Shown: one piece after another, positions 1 to 5,007 of the stretch | How the letters are laid out: each line of letters begins with the position of its first letter | How positions within the stretch are numbered: the first letter of the stretch is position 1 | Assembly (NCBI GenBank): GCA_016744555.1 | Contig: JADGED010000174.1 | Location: 297-5,303 of the forward strand | From: Desulfuromonadaceae bacterium | GTDB lineage: Bacteria; Desulfobacterota; Desulfuromonadia; Desulfuromonadales; Geopsychrobacteraceae | Direction: 5' to 3' | DNA length: 5,007 nt | Notes under the pieces: generated by a model | What the model was told of the DNA's origin: nothing | The model's database searches: none | What the model saw: the letters and a program-made list of their open reading frames with translations, nothing else | Made by a program: the position numbers and the translations under genes

Positions 1-96
1 GTTTTCAACCTCACCAAAGTCACGGATAAGAGAGCGTGCAGCCTTTTCGGCGGCGCGGATCATGATATTCAGATGTGGGGAGCGATTTGCTGCCAT
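1..96 (-). CDS. suhB: Inositol-1-monophosphatase family protein (SuhB), N-terminal 32 residues only
   Basis: Reading the minus strand from the ATG at 96-94 gives 32 codons that run off the window edge. The peptide contains LNIMIRAAEKAARSLIRDF followed by GEVEN. From memory of the family, this matches the amphipathic first helix of alphaproteobacterial inositol monophosphatases (LNVMIxAAxKAARSLxRDFGEVENLQVS). Those enzymes are Mg2+-dependent sugar/inositol phosphatases; the metal-binding motifs lie further on and are outside the window. No clear Shine-Dalgarno sequence precedes the ATG. The 96 bases are about 52% GC, against about 30% in the next 300 bases, so the gene and the DNA upstream of it probably have different origins. 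A plus-strand frame is also open here but looks much less like protein. The identification rests on a short stretch, though a distinctive one. Confidence 0.7.
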   Translation of the reverse strand, partial: MAANRSPHLNIMIRAAEKAARSLIRDFGEVEN

Positions 97-550
97 TGTG
101 TATGCTGAGCCCTTAAACTCTTATTTATTCTTTGCCGACATAGCTGGTATGCTTCCATATATGGATGGAGAAATGCAATATGAGATGATGTACGATGATT
201 CAGCTGCAGATTTCTCTTTTAGTAATTTTAGAAACTTTGGATGGAATGCCGGTTTATTTGGTAATATGTTATTTATTGATTACAGGCTAGAGTACCGTTA
301 TTTCGATGGTGTATTTAAACCTTCATTTTTTAATACTTCCTATGAACGTATGAGAGGTAAATATATTGAAGATATTAGTGCTGTTATTAATGATACAAAA
401 AATATTGTTTATGCTATGTTTGGACTTACTATAGTAATGATATTGACTATTTTCTGGTCTTTGCCTAACCAACTAGCGCGATCAGCGGTTGGACTAATGG
501 GCAACCATGGCAAAAAGAAAAAAACCAGCCCCAAACCAAGAATCGAGTAA
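62..550 (+). pseudogene. Probable fragment of an outer-membrane beta-barrel protein inside a composite open frame
   Basis: A plus-strand frame is open from base 2 to the stop at 548-550, with its first ATG at 62. Only about 105-430 looks like real protein. It has alternating aromatic/polar stretches (LFGNMLFIDYRLEYRYFDG, then KPSFFNTSYERMRGKYIED) typical of beta-strands in a Gram-negative outer-membrane protein. I do not recognise the family. No signal peptide is present, and the C-terminal strand ending in Phe expected of a complete barrel is missing. Before about 100 the frame lies antisense to the suhB-like start. After about 430 it lies antisense to the subunit IV gene and turns into a hydrophobic run plus a Lys-rich tail, which I read as shadow translation. 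The stretch is about 30% GC, lower than both flanks. The best reading is an internal piece of a gene joined to foreign DNA at both ends. A genuine small ORF starting at 62 is less likely. Confidence 0.4.
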
Positions 551-759
551 ACCATCAAATTTGAATAACTGACTAACTCTTGAGTCCACATCAAAAACCA
601 AGCCGATTTGGATGGATTAGGAACGTTACTTATATCGGCAGGCCCTTGTAGAGGTGCGGTAATAAAAAAAGCCAGTACGAGCAACGCAATAGTAAGAGCA
701 ACAAACGAGATCTTAACGATCCGAAAAAAATGTGGAGAAGACTTTACATAATCGCTCAT
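409..759 (-). CDS. Cytochrome b6f subunit IV-like protein (C-terminal half of cytochrome b), 3' end apparently truncated
   Basis: This is the quinol-site half of a split cytochrome b, an inner-membrane protein expected to pair with the b6-like subunit encoded just upstream. Visible in its 116 residues are a first membrane helix at about 17-34, then TAPLQGPADISNVPNPSKSA followed by WFLMWTQELVSYS, then a second helix at about 67-86. This layout matches the ef loop and helices E and F of subunit IV. At the place of the PEWY quinol-site motif the sequence reads S52-A-W-F55, so the usual acidic residue is absent. From about residue 93 the pattern DRASWLGKDQKIVNIITIV is the normal lead-in to a third helix. 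That helix is missing: the frame ends with SPNIA and a stop, at the same point (about 430) where composition drops to about 30% GC. The gene starts in an ATGA overlap with the b6-like gene and has a strong Shine-Dalgarno sequence, AAAAAGGAG, 13 nt upstream. Family assignment is fairly secure; the last 5-10 residues are probably not native. Confidence 0.8.
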   Translation of the reverse strand: MSDYVKSSPHFFRIVKISFVALTIALLVLAFFITAPLQGPADISNVPNPSKSAWFLMWTQELVSYSNLMVYSILGLGLVFFFLPWLPISPTADRASWLGKDQKIVNIITIVSPNIA

Positions 760-1394
760 AGATAAGGCAAGGCTCCTTTTTGCTTACGTATTTGGTAAAA
801 ATGCAACATGCAAAGAATCAACATGCTTAATGGGATCAGAGCGATATGGAGCACATAAAAGCGTATCAGTGACATGGGTTGACCAATATCATCTGGAACT
901 AGAAAACTTCGCAGCATGTCACCAAAAGGTAGGGTTCCAAGAAGATTCATTCCAGTTTGGGTCGCCCATAACGCCAACTGATCCATCGGCAACAGATAGC
1001 CAGTATAACCCTCAAACAGGGCCAAACATAACAACACAAAACCTATGCACCAATTAAGTTCACGAGGTTTTCTATATGCCCCCGTTAGCAAAACACGTAA
1101 AGTATGAAGAAAAAGGAGAATGAGAAAAAAGTTTGAAGCCAAGCGATGGAGGTTACGAATATACCAACCACCTGGGACTGAATTTTCGATATAGAGGATT
1201 GATTTAAATGCACCAGTTGTAGATGGTTGATAATGAAATAGCAACATGGCTCCGGTAAGAATTAACACTAAAAAAGCAGTAAATGCCAAACCACCCAGAC
1301 AGAATGTGTAGGTTAAGCGCAAATTGCTACGCAAGACAACCCGTGGAAAAAGGTGTTTGACGAACTCTTTGACAAAATCGTCATCTTTATTCAT
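756..1394 (-). CDS. Cytochrome b6-like subunit of a Rieske/cytochrome b complex
   Basis: This is the dihaem, inner-membrane N-terminal half of a split cytochrome b, 212 residues long, close to plant and cyanobacterial b6 at about 215. Four membrane helices are visible at about 31-53, 85-104, 115-135 and 181-199. The haem ligand histidines are H83 and H97 in helix B (spacing 14) and H183 and H198 in helix D. The spacing of 15 in helix D is the b6-type value; bc1-type cytochrome b has 14. Other b6 hallmarks are the KPRELNW loop after helix B, the GYTGYLLPMDQLALWATQ segment after helix C, and RFYVLH leading into helix D. C32 in FCLGG lines up with the cysteine that covalently holds the extra haem ci (cn) in b6f and in Firmicutes menaquinol complexes. 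The start overlaps the Rieske stop as ATGA, with GGTGG about 8 nt upstream, and the stop overlaps the next start the same way, which fits translational coupling. Confidence 0.93.
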   Translation of the reverse strand: MNKDDDFVKEFVKHLFPRVVLRSNLRLTYTFCLGGLAFTAFLVLILTGAMLLFHYQPSTTGAFKSILYIENSVPGGWYIRNLHRLASNFFLILLFLHTLRVLLTGAYRKPRELNWCIGFVLLCLALFEGYTGYLLPMDQLALWATQTGMNLLGTLPFGDMLRSFLVPDDIGQPMSLIRFYVLHIALIPLSMLILCMLHFYQIRKQKGALPYL

Positions 1395-1786
1395 ACCAAT
1401 ACCACCAATTTATCCCCTCGTTCTTCTACGTCCAAACGCTTTAAAGGCTTATCAGAAGGTCCTTTTATAACTGTTCCTTGGCGATCAAAAATACTGCCAT
1501 GACAAGGGCAAACAAGGTTTTCGGCTGTGACATTCAGCGTACAACCAAGGTGTGTACAAACTAAACTCAAAGCATATACTTCTTCTTCACTGCGAATAAT
1601 TGCAACCCTTGAGTGTTTATAAACCAAAGCACCACGCAAAGGGATATCGCTCTTTTTAACTTCAAGTAGTGCTTCTTGGGTGACCTTTTTGGTAGGGACA
1701 AAAAAACGCCATGCCATCCAGCCAAAAGCACTAACAAAAGCTATTCCTTTAAGGAACTTACGTCTTGACCGAGTATTTTTTTCCAT
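1391..1786 (-). CDS. Rieske [2Fe-2S] iron-sulfur protein with Tat signal anchor
   Basis: This is the electron-accepting iron-sulfur subunit of the quinol-oxidising complex, with its head domain on the periplasmic side. The 131-residue protein has both Rieske boxes intact: C77-T-H79-L-G-C82 and C93-P-C95-H96-G-S98. By family rule C77, H79, C93 and H96 bind the cluster, while C82 and C95 form the stabilising disulfide. The N-terminus has the twin-arginine motif SRRKFLKG (residues 7-14) followed by a hydrophobic segment at about 14-30, which normally remains as an uncleaved membrane anchor. Folded [2Fe-2S] proteins are exported by Tat, so this fits. Length is typical of short bacterial Rieske subunits. 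The start lies 46 nt inside the 3' end of the 9-haem cytochrome gene and has no strong ribosome-binding site, so translation may depend on ribosomes already reading the upstream gene. Its position directly before the cytochrome b gene is the standard order. Confidence 0.95.
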   Translation of the reverse strand: MEKNTRSRRKFLKGIAFVSAFGWMAWRFFVPTKKVTQEALLEVKKSDIPLRGALVYKHSRVAIIRSEEEVYALSLVCTHLGCTLNVTAENLVCPCHGSIFDRQGTVIKGPSDKPLKRLDVEERGDKLVVLV

Positions 1787-2985
1787 CGTTTTACATAAGC
1801 TTTCGTATAAGCTGCATCTTTATTATTAATTTGTAAAAACTGACTCTCACTAACAAAAGAACCATTACTAATAGTTTGCCCTTGTTGATCCCAAAATGAT
1901 GACAAGCCCAAACCGTCTTGATCAATACGATAGATCCTATCTTCTGGATCCTCAAGCAAGTAACGGCGCTTACTGTCGTGACAGTTATCACACATTACCG
2001 TTCCAGTGCGAATCGTATGTGGAAAAAATGCTTTCCACTGCGCCCCTAAAAGGAGGTTTTCGACCTCTGGTGGCGCATCCTCACGTAGATCAGAAAAATA
2101 GGAGATAAATTGTGGCCGAATAGGACTGTAACGTTGCCGATCATTCAGTCCCAAAGGTGGCGCATCTTGTTTTCGCAAATAAGTTCTAACCAAGTATTCA
2201 CCTTTTAACGGTGGTGTTTTAAAGGCTTTTTCCGCACGGCGATTGTTTTTACCGAGACGTAAGTAAAAGCTACCATACGCCTGTGGTGCCCAAGATGAAT
2301 GACAAGCGTAGCATTCCATCTTCTCCATATGAGCAGGAATGCTATGTTCAACGACGTTTAGATCAGGTTGATGACACCCAGCGCAACTTTTTGTTGCTTT
2401 TTTCCCAGCTATTAAGCTTTGCATTGAGTGGCAGTCTTTGCACTCCATACCAAGTTCTGCATGCAAGTCTGGCCGCATTTTCAATGTCTTATCACCAAAA
2501 TGTTTAGCCCCGCGCTGATAACGTGGGTGGTCTTCACGTGGAGCCAAACCAAGGTATTCACGGCCAACAAAATAGCCCTTGTGACAAGCAAGACACTCTT
2601 CTTGGGTTGCAGTCGAAATTTTATGGCCATCACCACCATGACAATCAAGGCAATCAGAGACATGGCAGCTACTGCAATTGTTGGCATAAAAACCGGGATC
2701 AACCTTGCCAAACGTTTGCTCAACATAATGTTTCTCTGCCCGACGAGTAGTCATTGCCTGATCAAAAATCTGATCATAACCTTGATGGCAACCCGTACAC
2801 CCATTGGCTCGCACGGCAAGCGCCGAAGGCCGTGGAGTCAAAGCAGGATCTTCGCCATGGCAATCACTGCATATCAGTTCGGCATGAACGCCTTCAAGCT
2901 GTACTGACACTGAAGCAGCAACAGCACTTAGCGGAGCGTTACTGCACAGTAGAATCAGAACGCTTAAGACAATTGTCCAAGACAT
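1741..2985 (-). CDS. Nonahaem c-type cytochrome, periplasmic
   Basis: This is a secreted multihaem cytochrome that probably takes electrons from the Rieske centre or passes them on in place of cytochrome c1/f. Nine CXXCH motifs begin at residues 39, 63, 104, 112, 131, 182, 201, 225 and 332 of 414. The N-terminus is a hydrophobic signal peptide ending near SAVAAS (about residue 24); no second membrane helix or lipobox is visible. I chose the ATG at 2985 because the signal peptide starts there and AAAGAG lies about 10 nt upstream. A longer in-frame start at 3075 would add 30 residues read from inside the preceding gene. The chosen start still overlaps that gene by 47 nt. From about residue 172 to 336 the protein aligns with residues 267-510 of the 12-haem neighbour (PDLHAELGMEC with PDIHHEKGLEC; EHSI..H...MECY.CHS), so the two are paralogues. 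The site matching haem 10 of the neighbour is lost here (AYGSF at 236-240). The exact family is not recognised. Confidence 0.9.
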   Translation of the reverse strand: MSWTIVLSVLILLCSNAPLSAVAASVSVQLEGVHAELICSDCHGEDPALTPRPSALAVRANGCTGCHQGYDQIFDQAMTTRRAEKHYVEQTFGKVDPGFYANNCSSCHVSDCLDCHGGDGHKISTATQEECLACHKGYFVGREYLGLAPREDHPRYQRGAKHFGDKTLKMRPDLHAELGMECKDCHSMQSLIAGKKATKSCAGCHQPDLNVVEHSIPAHMEKMECYACHSSWAPQAYGSFYLRLGKNNRRAEKAFKTPPLKGEYLVRTYLRKQDAPPLGLNDRQRYSPIRPQFISYFSDLREDAPPEVENLLLGAQWKAFFPHTIRTGTVMCDNCHDSKRRYLLEDPEDRIYRIDQDGLGLSSFWDQQGQTISNGSFVSESQFLQINNKDAAYTKAYVKRWKKILGQDVSSLKE

Positions 2986-4783
2986 TATAATCGAGCTCTT
3001 TCTGATAAATAGGGTCTTTAGGATCAGTATGACAGACCAAACACAAATTGACAGCCATGATCTTTTTAATTTCATCGGTAATAAATGGTCGTGAGTTTTC
3101 CCGAGTAATTGCTGAGAAATTTTTCACTTCACCGTAATTCATAGTTACAAAGCCATCCAGTGGCTTATCTTCTGACTTTTCACAGATTAGGGTAGCTTCG
3201 ATACTATCCCCTTCGACAACATGCTGTCCAAACCCAAGGAATGCTGGATTAGCATGACACTCACGACAACCTATTGCTTTGGTACCAGTATTATGGCCAA
3301 AAAATGGTGCAAAACGTAATTGTTGTTTCCCTTTAAACAGAGCAACATATCCATCTAGGGTTTTCTTTCCATTGCTATCGATCACACTAACAAAAGTTTG
3401 GCAACCCGGGGTTACTGGAGAAACTTTACCCCGCTGATTAAGCGCAAGTGGAAAAGGGTAAATCATTCGGTAATCTTCCGTTTCCGTAAACCTACCCGGG
3501 GTTTTCTCCCCTTTAATATAGTCGGTAGCAAGCTCTCGCTGATCATATTCGGTATGACAGCCATAACATTGAACTACGGTACGCGAATGGCAGGAGTAAC
3601 ACTCCATCCTTTCGTGCCCAACTATCGAATGTTCAGGGGTTCCAGTAATAACCTTACTTTCATGTAATTTGCCGGTGCGCTTACCCTGCACCCAAATCTT
3701 TTCATCCTCAAGAAACACATTTGAATATTTGCGCCCCTTGCTGGTTAGGACCATGCCATCGCCCTGCTCCATCCGCCTTTTATAATGTGCCGATTCACGC
3801 AAGACTTCATCATTTTCTCGGTTTATCGGCGCTATCTTGGGTCGCTCAGACACACTACCATGGCAATCCTCACAAGTAATTTCTGTTTGTTGATACATAT
3901 TTTCATAAGCGTATCCATCTCCCATGGTATCGCGTGAGGTATGGCAGTCAATACACTCAAGCCCTTTCTCATGATGGATATCTGGTTGCACCCTTGTCAC
4001 ATTGCGGACACCACTAATAATATCTGGCCCTGGATCACCATTTTTAGTAGGAACAAGACTATTATTGCCGTCATTTCGCCCTTCATAAGAGAGGGCAATC
4101 CGACCACTGCGATTATGACATCTGACACATACATTATTGTCGGGAAGGTTTTCCATTTTATGGCTAGCCGAGTGTGGCCACTTACCCTTTACTGTTGAAT
4201 CTTCCCCCTGATAGGTAGCATTCTCATTATACGGAAAATGACAAGCACCGCACCCTGAAGCATGGCTCCCCCTCCAAACACGATTCGAATCGACGCCAAT
4301 ATGGCATAAGGAACAAGTTTTACGGTAGAGCTCTCCAGCTAGATTATCGAGCTCTGTAACAGATTTAAGTTCTGTTTGCTCTCCAGTTGCTGATGGCACC
4401 CGTTCTTGCCGAGTTGCATAAAGATTACCATCTTCACCTTCCCACGTTGCCTGTGCATTTTTAATCATACCAGTATTGGTGTACATTAAGTTTGCCCTAA
4501 CCCGATCTAATTGATAAGGGTGGCAATTGCCGCAAGTCTTATCCCAAAATTTAGGATCTGCTGGATTTTTAGGGCCGTACATCCCTTGGTGGGAAGCTTC
4601 TTCTTCAACCGCATTTGGGTCGCCGCCATGGCAAGAAACACATTCTAAATGGGTATCCGACGCCAACTCCAAACCTTGGTGGCAAGAAGCACAGGTTGAA
4701 CCATCTCCTGGCGCTTGGCTGCATCCTGACATTATAGTAAACAGGAGAAGCAAGGGGAGATATAGGCATCTGATTGTTTTCAT
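2939..4783 (-). CDS. Dodecahaem c-type cytochrome lipoprotein
   Basis: This is the first gene of the operon, a 614-residue electron-transfer protein with twelve CXXCH motifs at residues 31, 48, 84, 157, 178, 219, 277, 304, 395, 406, 506 and 581. The N-terminus (MKTIRCLYLPLLLLFTIMSG, then C21) is a lipoprotein signal with a slightly atypical lipobox, MSGC. Ser at +2 would direct an E. coli-type lipoprotein to the outer membrane. The motifs are spread unevenly: gaps of about 70 residues (89-156), 85 (309-394) and 95 (411-505) may hold folded haem-free elements. GLECIDCHTSRDTMGDG at 274-290 followed by CEDCHG resembles segments I recall from multihaem cytochromes encoded beside cytochrome b genes in Geobacter-like bacteria. 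No membrane helix is present besides the signal. The start is set by the signal peptide; only a weak AAAGAG about 14 nt upstream could serve as ribosome-binding site. It probably shuttles electrons from the Rieske/cytochrome b complex to later carriers; a catalytic role is not excluded. Confidence 0.92.
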   Translation of the reverse strand: MKTIRCLYLPLLLLFTIMSGCSQAPGDGSTCASCHQGLELASDTHLECVSCHGGDPNAVEEEASHQGMYGPKNPADPKFWDKTCGNCHPYQLDRVRANLMYTNTGMIKNAQATWEGEDGNLYATRQERVPSATGEQTELKSVTELDNLAGELYRKTCSLCHIGVDSNRVWRGSHASGCGACHFPYNENATYQGEDSTVKGKWPHSASHKMENLPDNNVCVRCHNRSGRIALSYEGRNDGNNSLVPTKNGDPGPDIISGVRNVTRVQPDIHHEKGLECIDCHTSRDTMGDGYAYENMYQQTEITCEDCHGSVSERPKIAPINRENDEVLRESAHYKRRMEQGDGMVLTSKGRKYSNVFLEDEKIWVQGKRTGKLHESKVITGTPEHSIVGHERMECYSCHSRTVVQCYGCHTEYDQRELATDYIKGEKTPGRFTETEDYRMIYPFPLALNQRGKVSPVTPGCQTFVSVIDSNGKKTLDGYVALFKGKQQLRFAPFFGHNTGTKAIGCRECHANPAFLGFGQHVVEGDSIEATLICEKSEDKPLDGFVTMNYGEVKNFSAITRENSRPFITDEIKKIMAVNLCLVCHTDPKDPIYQKELDYNVLDNCLKRSDSTVQ

Positions 4784-4845
4784 AGATAACTTAATTTGCT
4801 CTTTATGGGTTATTCTTGAAGTTTAACATGAATGGAATTTTGAGC
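4784..4845 (-). promoter_or_regulatory. Presumed promoter region of the cytochrome operon
   Basis: The terminator just upstream should stop read-through, so transcription of the five-gene operon must begin in this AT-rich gap of about 60 bases. No convincing sigma-70 pair is visible. The best candidate is TTGCTC (4847-4842, partly inside the terminator T-tract) with TTAAAC (4826-4821) at a short 15-nt spacing. No sigma-54 GG-N10-GC pattern was seen. The location is inferred from layout; the specific boxes are weak. Confidence 0.3.
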
Positions 4846-4898
4846 AAAAAAAATACGGCTGTCGATACAGATTGTTTTTACAATTGTATCGACAGCCG
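4846..4898 (-). terminator. Intrinsic (rho-independent) terminator of the upstream minus-strand gene
   Basis: The arms at 4856-4874 and 4881-4898 form an 18-bp stem (CGGCTGTCGATACA, then ATTG), with one bulged G on the 4856-4874 arm and a 6-base loop. On the minus strand the stem is followed by TA and then eight T (plus-strand A run 4846-4853). It begins 27 bases after the stop codon of the gene at the right edge. There is no T-run on the other side, so it acts mainly on minus-strand transcripts. Confidence 0.9.
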
Positions 4899-4925
4899 GT
4901 TAAGCAGTGTTTTACCTGTATCCGT

Positions 4926-5007
4926 TTATTCGCTGACTGTCACAGTCTTGGTGAAGTCCTGCCAAATAAATGGATCACTTTGTTTGTTACCATATGGCAA
5001 ATACCAG
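4926..5007 (-). CDS. C-terminal end of an unidentified protein
   Basis: The minus strand from the window edge reads 26 codons to a TAA at 4928-4926. The peptide is WYLPYGNKQSDPFIWQDFTK followed by TVTVSE. The alternating TVTVSE ending looks like the last beta-strand of an extracytoplasmic or beta-sandwich domain, but the piece is too short to name a family. The reading frame is supported mainly by the terminator placed just after its stop; another frame stops almost at once. Being on the same strand as the cytochrome operon but cut off by the terminator, it is probably a separate transcription unit. Whether it is also a redox protein cannot be told from this fragment. Confidence 0.6.
   Translation of the reverse strand, partial: WYLPYGNKQSDPFIWQDFTKTVTVSE

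Noticed and set aside
430..550. The hydrophobic C-terminal part of the plus-strand frame as a membrane anchor of the beta-barrel-like protein
   Set aside because: It is the complement of the conserved KDQKIVNIITIV and FFFLPWLP segments of the subunit IV-like protein, which explain the bases better.
2481..2726. Same-strand hydrophobic frames inside the 9-haem gene (also 1791-1991)
   Set aside because: They are out-of-frame readings of the haem-rich sequence; the real frame carries regularly spaced CXXCH motifs.
2428..2907. A 159-residue plus-strand open frame, with other plus-strand frames at 830-1057, 1896-2108, 2283-2507, 2523-2750, 2754-2990, 3398-3667, 3941-4198 and 4527-4826
   Set aside because: All lie antisense to well-identified cytochrome genes. 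Their residue make-up reflects the complement of CXXCH-rich codons, and none shows a domain or signal.
2986..3075. A longer start (ATG at 3075) for the 9-haem cytochrome
   Set aside because: It adds 30 residues translated from inside the 12-haem coding sequence and would create a 137-nt overlap; the ATG at 2985 begins directly at the signal peptide and has a nearby AAAGAG.
1980..4700. Recurrent short similar segments (CXXCH codons) as a possible repeat array
   Set aside because: They are irregularly spaced coding motifs for haem attachment, not a DNA repeat or CRISPR array.

Overview
The window comes from a Gram-negative bacterium. It holds one minus-strand operon of five overlapping genes (about 430-4783) that encodes a quinol-oxidising Rieske/cytochrome b complex together with two large multihaem c-type cytochromes. 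The Tat-type Rieske protein, the lipobox on the 12-haem cytochrome and the split b6/subunit IV arrangement fit an anaerobic or facultative respirer with a haem-rich periplasm, such as a Desulfuromonas/Geobacter-like or other metal- or mineral-respiring lineage. The sequence alone does not fix the taxon.

Right edge (4846-5007): the last 26 codons of an unidentified minus-strand gene, followed by a strong intrinsic terminator with a near-perfect 18-bp stem and a T8 tract. This separates that gene from the cytochrome operon, which must therefore have its own promoter in the roughly 60 bases before its first start codon.

Operon, in transcription order: a 12-haem lipoprotein cytochrome (4783-2939), a 9-haem secreted cytochrome (2985-1741), a Rieske [2Fe-2S] protein (1786-1391), a cytochrome b6-like subunit with four haem-ligand histidines (1394-756), and a subunit IV-like protein (759 to about 409). 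Every junction overlaps (47, 46, 4 and 4 nt), so the genes are probably made together. The likely scheme is that quinol is oxidised at the cytochrome b/Rieske core, and electrons pass from the Rieske centre to the multihaem cytochromes, which take the place of cytochrome c1 or f. No c1/f gene is present. Together the two cytochromes carry 21 CXXCH motifs. They are paralogues over their central and C-terminal parts, and the smaller one has visibly lost one haem site.

Left edge (1-430): this part does not look like a natural continuation of the operon. The subunit IV gene stops matching its family at about 430, before its third membrane helix. About 320 bases of roughly 30% GC follow; on the plus strand they read like a piece of an outer-membrane beta-barrel protein lacking both ends. 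The first 96 bases, at about 52% GC, encode on the minus strand the N-terminus of an inositol monophosphatase (SuhB) of alphaproteobacterial type. Two sharp changes of content within about 430 bases suggest a chimeric assembly or amplification artefact, or a rearrangement. This edge should not be used for gene-neighbourhood conclusions without checking.
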